Shown one piece after another: positions 23,401 to 34,789 of a stretch of 64,000 nucleotides of DNA. The DNA comes from Eublepharis macularius (lineage: Eukaryota > Chordata > Lepidosauria > Squamata > Eublepharidae): contig NC_072795.1 in the NCBI RefSeq assembly GCF_028583425.1, positions 74,228,001 through 74,292,000 on the forward strand, read 5' to 3'. Each line of letters starts with the position of its first letter. Positions within the stretch are counted from its first letter, which is position 1. The translations under genes and the position numbers were made by a program. The notes beneath the pieces were generated by a model, which was given only the letters and a program-made list of their open reading frames with translations, was not told the origin of the DNA and searched no databases.

Positions 23401-24320
23401 CTATTTTTAGACAGTTGATTTCTCCGCATGAAAAATAATAAGAGGATGCCATGGGATTTCAAGTTGATAGTTGGTTAACAACTTCATATGATAGTTTCAG
23501 GTAGGTAGCCTTCTTAAGATATAGCAGAGGGAGAGGGAGATACAACAGAGGGAGAGAATTCTTTTTAAATGCCATGTTCTTTACAGACCTTTCTTTGGAC
23601 ATTCAGAAATTCTGTCTGCAGCCCCCTCTAAACCCTGCATATGCTGCTCATTGATAACTGTAGCCACATTAAGGAACGGGCTTCTGAAAACATCCACTCT
23701 GGTGTGCTTCCACAAGCCATGCAAGCCTTTAACTAAGGATCAATTCATGTAGTTGGAGACGATTTGGCTGGCTGGCAAGCTATTTGTCAGTTTTTAAACA
23801 GCTGTTTTTTATAACTGTTGTTCTTAAAATTTTCACTGTAATCCACTCTTCAGAATCCCTGATGGGAGAAAGGTGGATTTTAAAAGCACTTACCTACACA
23901 CTACAATGAAGATGTTTTTCATCCTGGTGAGTAAACCTCCCTCACCCAGGCAAAGGCAAGTTGAATGGTGATCATGATCTACTGCTTTGGAGAAGGTCTC
24001 AGTCTTTTTGCTCTGTGTTTACTTTTTCTTTCCCATTCATATGCAAAGCTACTTGGCCCCAGGAAGACTTGCTTAAGAGCTGGGAAGAGGACAGATAGGA
24101 TATGTTGCAGATGCTGAGCCTCTTTTTTTCCTCACCTGTCTGTACTTGCCTCAGTTTCCCTTTGCAGATCTCTCTGCCCTGAAGTCTTTATTAGCTCTAC
24201 TCAGGTACTTTTGTACTGTTCTGTCCTCATTTTCATCTGGGAAATACTGGAGGATGTGAGATCTGTGCCCATATCCAGTGCCTTCCACTACCTTTCACCT
24301 CAGTCCCTACATTGATAATC
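23401..24320. other. no recognisable feature
   Basis: Contains a short Penelope-tail-like run near 23500-23530 ('ccttcttaagatatagcag'). Otherwise nothing recognised. Confidence 0.35.
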
Positions 24321-24339
24321 TACTCCATTGTCTATTGTC

Positions 24340-24534
24340 GAAGGCTTTCATGGCTGGAGAACGATGGTTGTTGTGGATTTTCTGGGCTGTATAGCCATGG
24401 TCTTGGCATTTATTGAGAGAGTTCTGTCTTTTGGTGCTACACCTCTGAAGATGCCAGCCACAGCTGCTGGCGAAATGTCAGGAACTACAATGCCAAGACC
24501 ACGGCTATACAGCCCGGAAAATCCACAACAACCA
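24340..24534. mobile_element. hairpin insertion with 19-bp flanking repeats
   Basis: Flanks TACTCCATTGTCTATTGTC (24321-24339) and TACTCCATTGTCTGTTGTC (24535-24553) match at 18 of 19 bases, a target duplication. Within the ~195-bp insert, 24364-24410 is the reverse complement of 24489-24535 with two mismatches in 47. The unit 'ggcattgtagttcctgaca' with 'cagcagctgtggctggcatc' is a common squamate repeat. The long duplication with inverted arms suggests a Penelope-like or other target-primed event, but the family is not certain. Confidence 0.7.
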
Positions 24535-24689
24535 TACTCCATTGTCTGTTGTCACCACCTTTGCAGCCATGTGTGTGTGTGTGTGGGGGGGGTGCTTTTT
24601 ACTATTTATCCAGCTTGCATTTATTGTTGGACAAAAAATAAAGGTTTGCCACACAGATCTCTTATGATTTTTAAGTTTTAAAAAAATTA

Positions 24690-26200
24690 CATCATTTAAA
24701 GTCCACCTTACTCACTGAGACTTAAGGCAGATTACAGTTTGAGGCAGTACAATCAATATCAAAGACATTTTGATATAATGTGTGTATACATGCAATTCTG
24801 CAAGATTTAAAGAAAAAGGAAGAAAGAAAAGATTTAGAAGGCACTTTTAAGCAAGTCTTCTCAGAAGTAAGACCCAGTTTATTCAACAGTGCTTCCTCCC
24901 AGGAAAGAGCCTTTAGAACTGCACTGTTAAAGATTTAACAATGTTGAAACAGCATAACCAAATTCCATGACTGATATACTAAACATCATAGGAACTACCC
25001 AGTAGGAGTATACTTATAGTAATAGTAGTGAAGTGTAACCCCCATAGTTAAGAGGACCAGGTTCAATGTTTACCAATTCAAAAGATAAATGCAATTTATT
25101 TAAACACAACTATGAAACATTCACAAAGTTATCAATACTGGATCAGTAACCAATGACCCCAGCACAAAGTCCTACTCACAATCCCTTGGTAAAGTACGCA
25201 GACAGTTCTGTGGATTTGGCCAGAGGCTATGCCTGGAACAGTGTCCGAAATATCCAAAAGGCCTTGCCACAGCAGGACTCTGTTTGTGAAGATGCTGTCT
25301 GAATCCTGGGGCTTGCTTGTTGCCCTAGGAGCAGTTCCCCATTTCTCCTAGCAAGATGAAGTGGGGCAGCTCTGCGCTAGGGTGCTGGTCTCAAAGAGTC
25401 AACGAGTTCAACTGCCAGCAATTCCTGTTCTTTGCTCTTCCCTGTTTCTTCAGCTCTTGTCAGTTACTGCAGTTCTCCCAAGGAGAAGGGTTCAGCTCTT
25501 CCAGCTAGCAGATACAGCTCTATGATCTTCTTAGCTCCAAAGCTTGAAAACAAGCTTTGCCTTCCAAAAAGCAGCAGCTCCAGCTCTCTTCTCTCTCTCC
25601 CTCCAATCTTTCCAGGTAGCCTAGACCTGTATTATACAACCCCTCCTAGTCACAGTGACCTCTTTTTTATATACATGCCCCGTGGGCCTTTGCTAAACAT
25701 GCAGATTAAACAACCCTGGGTACAGTTATCTGCTAGTCTGGTCTATCTATTTATCTGTAGTCTATTAATCAGGCCTAGGTCCTAGGCCCCAAACGCTTTT
25801 TCCTGTACAGGCTTACAGAAGACTATGGTCCCTCATTGTTTACAGCAATAGCAGTGAAGTCTGCAGTCTCTCCCCATCCCTTTATTGATGCATCACTTGA
25901 GACCGCTTCCTTATGGTACAGCTCAACCATCAGAGCAAAAAGTCCTTTCGAACAGTTCAGTTTTGCAACTAAGTCTACCCGCAATCAAGACATGAATTCC
26001 CCCGCCCACCCTCCACAACTGGTCCTTGGACATATGCTTTGAGCTTGGAGGGTTCACTGAGCCATCAAGCCCAAGATAGATTGATAGACTGATCCCCCAT
26101 GAATTTCTCTCACTTATTTTTAAATCCATCTCAGGTGGTTCTCAGCACCTTAGGGACTAACAATGTTTATTCCAGCATGAGCTTTCATGAGTCAGAGTTC
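24690..26200. repeat. unclassified interspersed repeat, copy 2, split by an insertion
   Basis: The same ordered blocks as at 19495-19965 occur at ~24700-25034 and resume at ~25840, ending with a Penelope-type tail near 26140-26215. An 805-bp insertion separates the halves. Confidence 0.5.
25035..25839. mobile_element. 805-bp insertion with 21-bp flanking repeats, class unknown
   Basis: Flanks at 25014-25034 and 25840-25860 agree at 18 of 21 bases; all three differences are T/C. This fits a target duplication of a retrotransposed segment. No poly(A) tract, reverse transcriptase or clear LTR ends were seen. The frame 25432-25785 (117 codons, Ser-rich) has no recognised homology. Confidence 0.5.
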
Positions 26201-26373
26201 ACTTCTTCAGATGATACGAAGAAGGATCCCCCCCACCCCACCATACACACACATTTTTAGAAGGAAAATTACTGAGGTGGGCAGACAGCGGCTTGGTGTG
26301 AATCCCATCATAAATCTTTCTGGTGTAATTTGCTGTGTAAGGGACTGGAATGGATTAGGTTGAGTCACATAAT

Positions 26374-26756
26374 CAGGGCTTTTTTTCTGGGAACTCAGTG
26401 GGTTGCCAACACAGGGGGCAACTCCTAGCGGGAAGGAGTTGTGTGTGCTACCATATGCGCACACACAAAGTGTGCACACGCTTCAGGGCTGCACAATGAT
26501 GTCACTTTGGGTCAGCTGGAACAAGGGGGGAGTTTTTTAAAGTTTAAATCACCCTCAGTGAAAATGGTCACATGGTCATTGGCCCCGCCCCCTGATCTCC
26601 AGACAGAGGGGCGTTTAGATTGCCCTCTGTGCCATGGAGGGCAATCTAAACTCCCCTCTGTCTGGAGTTCAGGGGGTGGGGCCACCGGGCCATGTGACCA
26701 TTTTCAAGAGGTGCCGGAACTCCATCCCACTGCGTTCCAGCTGGAAAAAATTCCCG
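26374..26756. mobile_element. hAT hairpin MITE, second copy
   Basis: Starts CAGGGCTTTTTTTCTGGG and ends with a worn copy of the same end (GGAAAAAATTCCCG). Identical 8-bp flanks CACATAAT (26366-26373 and 26757-26764). Arms 26561-~26629 and ~26637-26704 form a long hairpin homologous to that at 22221-22373. It is longer than the first copy through a 'tgtgcacacgcttcag' spacer on the left side. Confidence 0.9.
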
Positions 26757-27065
26757 CACATAATGGATAATAAAGGAATCACTCTCTCTTGATACAAATG
26801 GAATGCATTTGTGCCTGACAACAAAACAATGGGGATTGGTTAAGGAATGCATCCTCCTTCCTAACCAGCTAAATGGTTTTTTAAAGCACCTGGGCTGTGC
26901 CTGGAATTCTAAGATCCAATGGCCAAACATAGAATGGTACCGTAGCATGTGTAACATGATGAAAAGGGTGATATGACCACAGTTTATACCCCATTAGGAT
27001 ATTGAGATCAAGTATACAATCCAAAGGGTAATGCTAATCTGCAGTAGATGCAAGTCCAATGGCAC

Positions 27066-27585
27066 TTTTTTTTTGAAAAATAAACCAGAGTTTATTCTAC
27101 ATAGTAAACAAGATTGCAGGGACACTGATTAGGGAAATTTGAGCGCTTTGATTTTGAAGTCTCCCTCCACAGAGAGGTAAGGCATTGTGTTGCCCAGGCG
27201 GTTAGGGAAGGAGATCTCTTGCCCTTTGGAAAGTTTCACTTTGAATTCAGAAGTATCAAAGGAGAAGGAGATTTTGGTTTTTTCACCTTGCTGAAAAGGG
27301 AAGTTGCTTTCTCGTTGTTCTTCCCCCCATTCCCCTTCTTGCTTGGAGTTGCGCACAATGGTGTTCACATCCCCGTGACAGCTGAAGCATGGATTAAAAT
27401 GGAGCACCAGGTTCTCGCAGTCTTTCCCTAGGTTCACCACAAAACTTGGCAAGATCTTCCCCCTCACTTGGATGATTTCTCCAGGCTTGATTTTCACCTG
27501 AGTTGCAATTAGTCCACCCTCCATGCTGCAGCCTTGCCAAATTCCATCCAGCAAATCCAATCTCAGTTCACCTAGCAAAGAAGCT
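27066..27585 (-). mobile_element. processed retrocopy of a galectin mRNA
   Basis: An intronless cDNA-like insert: poly(A) as T9 at 27066-27074, poly(A) signal AATAAA (reverse of 27091-27096), a galectin frame, and a short 5' leader. It is flanked by the perfect 13-bp duplication AGTCCAATGGCAC (27053-27065 and 27586-27598). The target is a Penelope-type tail, part of which continues at 27599-27680. These are the hallmarks of L1-mediated mRNA retroposition. Confidence 0.92.
27129..27524 (-). CDS. galectin-1-like retrogene, open reading frame of 131 codons
   Basis: The frame starts MEGGLIATQVKIKPGEII and runs to FKIKALKFP, the length (131 aa) and end expected of a prototype single-domain galectin that binds beta-galactosides in the cytosol and outside the cell. 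The sugar-binding signature is largely kept: H and N of HFNP, NTIV, the N after it, W of GEWG, E and R of EEQR. The Arg after HFNP is Cys (HFNPCF), which should weaken lactose binding. I chose the Met at 27524 over the longer upstream frame because it fits galectin N-termini and the rest looks like 5' UTR. Parental galectin genes have introns and this copy has none. No promoter was identified, so expression is unproven. Confidence 0.8.
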   Translation of the reverse strand: MEGGLIATQVKIKPGEIIQVRGKILPSFVVNLGKDCENLVLHFNPCFSCHGDVNTIVRNSKQEGEWGEEQRESNFPFQQGEKTKISFSFDTSEFKVKLSKGQEISFPNRLGNTMPYLSVEGDFKIKALKFP

Positions 27586-27598
27586 AGTCCAATGGCAC

Positions 27599-28444
27599 CT
27601 TAAAGACCAACAAGATTTTGGGGGAGATTTTTAGAGTCAAAGCTCCCGTTATCAGATACTTCATCTGAGCAAGAGTAAATTACATGGGAGAAGTTCAGGA
27701 ATTAAATTAAGGTAAATGATAAAAATAAAAAAATATCACTCTGTTAAAGGCTAGTGTCACCCAGGTCTCTTTTATTAGAAATGAAAACACAACAAAGCAC
27801 TGTGCGTAAGAACACCTTCAATGAACAAAGAGCCTTGATTGTGCCATCAGTCTACAAATGAGTAAATTTTAACTTTTGTGTTTATCTCATGCCTCACAGG
27901 CTGGCCATTGCGGCTAATGCAAGCATACTGGATGCCTCCCTTTCTACCTATTCCACCAATTTGCCTCATTTTATTCTGCAAATAGCACCACCTGCTCCAA
28001 CTAAGTTTGTAGGGATTTCACTATAACAGAAGTGGCTGGTTATGAACCCAACGTGGAAGCACGTAGAGTTCGAAAAGATCATCAGCTTGGCAGCACTGGC
28101 TTTCAAGGCATTATAGGGCCCTTCTACCTCTGCCGCATTTTGCAGATGTTTTTATATGCATACAGAATTTGAATACAGCATCATACAGAAAATGACAGTA
28201 TGCTATTTATCTCAGCCTATTGCCAAAGTTTATCACCTTGCATAATTTTCTGAATGATAGTAAGCCTTTTTGGAAGTCATTCTATAGTGTTGGGACCATC
28301 GTCACCGCCAAGGCTCTAGATTGTGCCAATGTCTTAATCTTCTAAATGGAAGACACAGAAACTGCTTAGGCCTAAATGAGTGAGTTCTAGTAATTTCTCT
28401 TTTTAAAAAAATGAGAAGCCAGAGGAAATTTGATTCAAGCTAGC
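27599..28444. other. Penelope-type tail, then unassigned sequence
   Basis: 27599-27680 is the continuation of the Penelope-type tail split by the galectin insert ('ttaaagaccaacaagatttt', 'agagtcaaagctcccgttatc'). The rest, to the L1 target duplication, was not recognised. Confidence 0.45.
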
Positions 28445-29111
28445 AAGCGCTATAAAGATTTTTTTTTTTTAGAAAAGTTTTTTATTGGGTTAGAACATTA
28501 TTATTTTTACATTACATTCGATTTTCCCCAAATTTTTCATTTCTAACCCCCTCCCTTTCCCCCCCTTTTGTTGACTTCCAACAGCTTTCCCACCCTCTGT
28601 CCCTTTTCCCTTACTTCTATTAAATTCCTCTGTCTAAAACAGATATACATTCTCCATTATATTAAGCAGTACATCTTTAACTCCCTTACTTATTATACAC
28701 CCAAACTGTACGTCTTTGGATAAACAATTTATCCCATTTTCCAGTTTTGAATATTTCTATATATCATAAACCATAAAAATTTCCCACATTTAAATCAAAC
28801 AATTTGATTTGTTCTCTATATATTACTCATTTCATCTTTTTATGGTAATTCTATATAACTCATAATCAATCAATTTAACTCTTCTGTACATTCAGTTTGG
28901 TGCATATAAATCTTATCAAAGAAAGAAAATATTGTTAGTTACTCAATCCTCATGTTTAAACCTTATCCTTAATTATTCTCTATCAATGTTCTATCAGTTA
29001 ACCTATACATATCTATATATATATCAATCTATTAATCTAACTGCTTATATATTCACATTTCTCTTCCTCCCCCGGTAAAGTCACCCCTCTCTTTTATACT
29101 TTTATTATACT

Positions 29112-32100
29112 TCAGTAGTTCTCAAACTGCCACAGTTTTCCTCCCACCTCCCATTTCTTCTCCAGATATTGTTTCAGCTTCTCCCAGTCCGTGTTAAACT
29201 GCCCTGAGTCCAGATCTCTCAGTTTTCTTGTCATCTTGTCCATTTCAGCCATATACAGCAATTTGTAGATCCAATCTTCAATAGTTGGCACTTCTTGTAC
29301 TTTCCATTTTTGCGCATACAAAAGTCTAGCTGCTGCTGTCATATAAAATATCAACGTCCTATGATGGGCTGGAATTCCCTCCATTCCCAAATTTAGTAGC
29401 AGGAGTTCTGGGTTCTTATTTATTTGAAACTGTAAAATTTCACTCATTTCTCTTATTATTTCCCCCCAGTACTGCCTAGCTACCTCACACGACCACCACA
29501 TGTGGTAGAGGGAGCCCTCATGTTTCTTACATTTCCAGCATTTATTAGAAGTATTCGAGTTCCCTAGCGCAATCTTCTTTGGTGTCATGTACCAACGATA
29601 AATCATTTTGTAAATGTTCTCTTTAATATTAGTACATGTCGTTATCTTCATTGTAGTTTTCCACAAGTATTCCCATGCCTCCATTGTTATTTCTTTATTG
29701 AAATTTATAGCCCATTTCACCATCTGTGTTTTAACTATCTCATCCTCAGTATACCATTTCAACAGTACTTGGTATACCTTGGATATTCTTTTCTTGTCTT
29801 CTTTAAGAAGGGTCTGCTCTAGTTCCGAGTTCTCTGTTCGTATGCCCCCTTTTGCAGAGTCCGAGTTGTATAAGTCTCTAATCTGTCTATACTGGAACCA
29901 ATCATAGTTAGGTGATAGTTCCTCTTGCGTCTTTATTCTAAGTTTGGATACTTCAATTTTAGTTATTTCTTTGTACGTTAAACATTGTTGTTCATTATCA
30001 ACAGCTCTCGGGTCTATCACCTCATATGGAACCACCCACAAGGGGGTTCCTTCTTGTAGGTAAATTCTATACTTCTTCCAGATTGTGTATAAACTTCTCC
30101 GTACAAAATGGTGCAGGAACATCGAGTTGACCTTTACTTTGTCATGCCATAGGTATGCGTGCCATCCAAAAAATTTTTTATATCCCTCTAGGGCTAGTAG
30201 TTTCTTATTCTTTAATGTCATCCACTCTTTCAACCAAACTAGGCAGATTGCATCATGATAAAGTCTCAGGTTGGGCAGTTGCATTCCGCCTCTTTCCTTT
30301 GCATCTTGTAAAACTTTTACTTTCACTCGAGGCTTCTTGCCTGCCCAAACAAAATCTGATATTTTCCTCTGCCATTTTTCAAATTGTTTAGAGTCTCTGA
30401 TGATTGGTATTGTCTGTAGCAAAAACATTACTCTTGGTAACACATTCATCTTAACTGCTGCAATCCTGCCCAACCATGACAAGTTCAATCTATTCCATTT
30501 GATCAAGTCTCTCTCTATCTGAGTCCATAATTTTTCATAATTGTTCTTGAACAAATCTATATTTTTTGCAGTCAGCTCAACTCCCAAGTATTTCACCTTA
30601 CTAGTTACTTCACAATCCGTTGTTTCCATTAACAATTGTTGTTTCTGCTTAGTCATGTTTTTGCATAATATCTTTGACTTCTTTTTGTTAATGAAGAAAC
30701 CTGCCAAATCTCCAAACTCCTTGATCTTATCTATCACTTTTGGCATGTTCTCCAATGGGTCTTCTACAATTAACATTATGTCATCTGCAAATGCTCTGAC
30801 CTTATATGAATAGTCCTTTATTTTTATTCCTCGTATTTCCTCATCTTGTCGTATTTGTATCATCAGAATCTCCAATACTAAAATAAACAACAATGGAGAT
30901 AACGGGCAACCTTGTCTTGTTCCTTTACTAATCGTCAATTTCTTGGTCAGTTCATCATTCACTACAATTGCTGCAGTCTGGTCTCTATAAATTTCCTTAA
31001 TTGCTCTGACAAATCTTTCTCCCAATTGTAGCTTTTCCATAGTGGCAAACATAAAGTCCCAGTTTAAATTGTCAAACGCTTTTTCAGCGTCCACAAAGAA
31101 GAAACCAACCTCTTTGTCACAACGCTTGTCATAATATTCAATAGCATTGATCACTGTCCTTAAATTGTCTCTTATTTGTCTGTCTGGCAAAAAGCCTGCT
31201 TGTTCCTCCTCTATAACTTCCGAGAGCCACCCCTTCAATCTCTCCGCCAATATCTTCGCAAAAATTTTATAGTCATTGTTAAGTAGTGATATAGGTCTAT
31301 AATTTTTCACGTTGGTCAGGTCTTGGCCCTCTTTTGGGATCAATGATATATTCGCTTCACTCCAAGTATCGGGAATCCTTTGATCCCTAAAAACTCCATT
31401 CATCACCTCTTTTAGGAATGGTGCCAGTTCATTGGCCATTGTCTTATAAAATTTAACCGTAAGTCCATCTGGCCCTGGCGCCTTTCCTAGATTCGCGGAT
31501 TGTATTGCCTTACTTATTTCCTCATCAGTTACTTCACTGTTCAACTTATTTCTCCAAGCTTCCGAGATTTCTGGAAGTTTGGTTTTCTCCAGATATGATG
31601 CTATTGATTCTTTGTTTACTTCTTTTTTATTATACAGCTTAGCATAGAATTTATAAAAGGCTCTACTAATGGTAGTCTGCTCCAAGTACGTTTTATTTTC
31701 TTCACAAATTTTATTTATTATTTTCTTTTCCCTTTTCTTCTTCAATTGCCATGCCAAATATTTCCCAGGTTTATTAGCACCCTCAAACGCTTTTTAATTC
31801 AGGCTTTTAAGGTTCCACTCCAATTCTTTATTGCTCATTGCTGTTAGCTGTTCTTGAAGAATTTTGATTTCCTGGTATATTTTCTTTTTTCCTGGTCTCT
31901 TTTTTAGCTGTGCTTCTTTGGCTTTTATTTTCTCCTCAATCTCTTGTCTTTTCTCCTCTTTCTTTTTCCTTGCTCTGCCATTTAAATCCATTAGTATGCC
32001 CCTTACAACCGCCTTGTACGCATCCCAAACTTTGTTGGTTGGTACTTCTTTGTTCACGTTGTATTGTATGAAAAACTTTGTCTCTCTTCTCAATATTTCC

Positions 32101-32873
32101 ATGTTCTCTCTTTCCTGTAACAAGTCCTCATTTATTCTCCAGGCTTTCCTTTTTCTCCTTTTCCCAAATTTCCACATAATTGGGTTGTGATCTGAGCCTA
32201 CCATCGGCATTATTTCTACCTCCTTAGTCCATAACGCTAATTCTTTTGAGGCCCAGATCATATCAATTCTTGATAATGTGAAATGCCTTGCAGAGTAAAA
32301 AGTAAACTGTCTAGTTTTAGGATATTCTCTCCTCCATACATCTTCGAGAGTCTCTTGTTGAGTCAACTCAAAAAAAAGCTTTGGCAATAGTCCTCTTTTC
32401 TTTTGTGCTGTTGTAGTCTTTTTGTCTAGTTCCAAATCTGTCACTCCATTGAAGTCTCCAGCAAGAATTATCTGGTCATATACAAGATCGTCTAAATGCT
32501 TCCTTAAATCCTCAAAGAAGCTTTCCTTTGCACCGTTAGGTGCATAAAGTCCGACTACCAACACTCTCTTTAAATTCCAATTACATTCCACTGCTACAAA
32601 TCTAGCTTCCACATCTCTCATAACAAATTTTGGCTGCAGCTCCTCTTTTATATACAACACCACTCCTCTTTTTTTCTTGTTGGAGGCCGCTGCAAATTCT
32701 TTGCCCAATTTTCCAGATTTTAAGTATTTTACATCCTGTTTTCTGATATGGGTCTCCTGCAAACAAACAATATCACATTTTTGTTTTAGTAGCCAATGAA
32801 AAATATTTTTCCTCTTATTCGGTGAGTTTAGTCCATTTACATTCCAAGATAATACTTTACACTCCATATTCAT
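29112..32873 (-). pseudogene. L1 ORF2 (endonuclease and reverse transcriptase) with one in-frame stop
   Basis: The start MNMECKVLSWNVNGLNSP opens the AP-like endonuclease; QETHI, AGDFNG, RIDMIWAS and GSDHNPI are its catalytic blocks. A TAA at 31794-31796, ~360 codons in, is the only break. The same frame continues with ANKPGKYLAW, then reverse transcriptase blocks GPDGL, ADAEKAF-type, GTRQGCPLSP and FADDIMLI, and a C-terminal region with a Cys/His cluster (CWKCKKHEGSLYHMWWSC). The total would be about 1,253 codons. The protein nicks DNA and reverse transcribes L1 and other RNAs. This copy should make only the endonuclease part unless the stop is read through. Confidence 0.93.
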
Positions 32874-33651
32874 GGTTTTGTTGGTAAGTCTTTTTCATTG
32901 TCCTTAATAAATCTCTCCATCTCCCGCTCAGATCTGATGCGTTTTTTGCCCCTCCAAACTCAAAGGACACTCCTTCCGGTAATTCCCATCTGTACCTGAT
33001 ATTCATGTCCTTCAAAGTCTGAATTAGCACTTTATATTTTTTCCGATCCAATAACACTGATCTGGGCAGTTCCTTCATTATGATAATCGTCTTGCCATCA
33101 ATCTCCAGTGGATCTTGAAATTGTTTTGTCACAATCCTCTCTTTCATGTTTCTAGTTGTAAACTGCACAATCACATCCCTTGGTAATTTCCTCTGGGTTG
33201 CAATTCTCGAGTTCACACGGTACGCCACATCTAGGATAGCCACAATTTCCTCCTCCTCCTTCCCCAGGTATTCAGCCAACACCTCAGTCATCTGTTCTTG
33301 CGCTGACTTCCCTTCCACTTCTGGCAGACCACGAAAACGAAGCTGCTTCTCCATGTGTTTAGTTTCTGCAACTGACATCCTCCCCTTCACCAGTCTCATC
33401 TCTGTTTGTTGCGTGTCTATTAAATTCTCCATCGCGTCTTCTACTGTTTTAACTCTCTGCTGCGTTCCTTGTAATTCACTACTAATCGTTTCCACGCCTT
33501 TTTTCACTTCTGACAGCTCCGACTTTACTGTCTGTGTAACCTCTTTAACCTCCTTAATAAGCTCCAATTTCGTGTCCTTAAGTTCTTTCATCATGTCTAC
33601 AAGTTTTTTGTCCAGATTTTCTATTGCCGATTGCCACTCTTTTTTCGACAT
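32857..33651 (-). CDS. L1 ORF1 RNA-binding protein, open
   Basis: 264 codons from an ATG at 33651. Residues ~1-100 are a heptad-rich coiled coil for trimer formation (DKKLVDMMKELKDTKLELIK type). The RRM-like core follows (LRFRGLPE) and then a C-terminal domain (RDVIVQFTTRNMKERI, KELPRSVLLDRKKY). The protein coats L1 RNA and has chaperone activity in the family. It overlaps the ORF2 start by 17 bases in another frame. No internal break was seen. Confidence 0.9.
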   Translation of the reverse strand: MSKKEWQSAIENLDKKLVDMMKELKDTKLELIKEVKEVTQTVKSELSEVKKGVETISSELQGTQQRVKTVEDAMENLIDTQQTEMRLVKGRMSVAETKHMEKQLRFRGLPEVEGKSAQEQMTEVLAEYLGKEEEEIVAILDVAYRVNSRIATQRKLPRDVIVQFTTRNMKERIVTKQFQDPLEIDGKTIIIMKELPRSVLLDRKKYKVLIQTLKDMNIRYRWELPEGVSFEFGGAKNASDLSGRWRDLLRTMKKTYQQNHEYGV

Positions 33652-34583
33652 CGTGGGGCTTGCTTTAGCTCGCTCCCACGAATCTGCTCTCTTCCTTAAC
33701 TCCGTGGCGTATAATTAAACGTTTTCCTTTTTTCAAATATCCCAATCTTTGCCAAAATTAAATTTTAAAGTGTCCAAAATGTCGGGCGTCTTTTCTCTAT
33801 GGTTTCTCTATGCTGTTGTAATCCAAGATGGCCTACTTCCTCTTCCGCTGAAGCCGCGACCCTTCCCCTTTCAAAAATGGCGATTCCCTACTTCCTGTCC
33901 TTCGGCAAGGGCCGCTTCTCTCCAGCCACTCTATTGTTGTTACGCACTTCCTGTCTCCCGTCTTCCCACAGCAGGTCTCGCGATGGTGTCTTTTTCCCAC
34001 AGCTCCAAAACCACAGGTATTCAAAACAATAGTCCGATTTTTATAATAACTTCTTTAAACTTAGTCTCTTTTAAAATACAACTCCTGCCGAGTCTTCACC
34101 TCCTTTTCACTAGTCTGTTGCAGTTTAAAAATCTACTTTCTTTCCTCTCTGTTTTTGTCAATCTGTCCCGTTTCAAGAGATAGCGATCTTTACCTTCCCT
34201 TCACCTTTCTCGGGTTGTAATCGCTGTTTCGATCTTAAATTCTCCTCTCAGCTTCCTTCCCCGATCGAAGCTTGGGTATGTAGGTCTTATGCCAGCCGAA
34301 TTGGCCCCGAAACTGCCGCAGAGATTATAGCCGACCCGTCGCAAGGTGGGACCTCAAGGATCGGGGGGGAGACTCGTTGAGTAGAGCCCCCCCTCGTCCG
34401 AGATCTAGCTCACCCTAGGGTCTTGAGCGTTCTTTGCCTGCTCCCCGCCTGAGAGCAGTCGGCCGCGGGCTATTTTCACCCCTCCGGCCGGTTAAAACGG
34501 CAGTCCGGTCAGCTCCGCAAATGGAGCTGCGTTAGACCTCCATGAATCCCAAACCGGAAGTCTCCCCAAGCGCTATAAAGATT

Positions 34584-34789
34584 TAATAGTCTACCATGGG
34601 GGGGGGGAACAGTCACGTTCGTTCCAGCTACCTCTGTGTTACATACCCCACTTAAAAATAATCTCTGATAGATGCCCCCCTCCTCTTTATAGGTAATACT
34701 AGATTTTAAAAATTACGTATACAGCAACAAGACGAAACGAGGGCAGAAACTAGAGTTAATTCGTCCCTATTTGCCTTCCCTACAAAAAG
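34584..34789. other. spacer between L1 and Penelope element
   Basis: A short GC/AT mixed spacer with a G10 run. Nothing else recognised. Confidence 0.4.

Larger units (their letters stand above)
28461..34567 (-). mobile_element. full-length L1 LINE with intact target duplication
   Basis: A ~6.1-kb minus-strand L1 runs from a GC-rich 5' UTR (33652-34567) through ORF1 and ORF2 to a 3' UTR and a short poly(A) (T run 28461-28470). It is flanked by the same 16-base sequence AAGCGCTATAAAGATT (28445-28460 and 34568-34583). The 5' end carries ACTTCCGG, an ETS-type site, and an inverted CAGCTCC/GGAGCTG repeat (34508-34527). Apart from one stop in ORF2 it looks intact, so it inserted recently on an evolutionary scale. 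Confidence 0.95.

Noticed and set aside
31794-31796. The L1 ORF2 stop as a natural boundary of two genes
   Set aside because: The frame continues unchanged on both sides and L1 ORF2 proteins are a single chain across this point, so it is a nonsense change.
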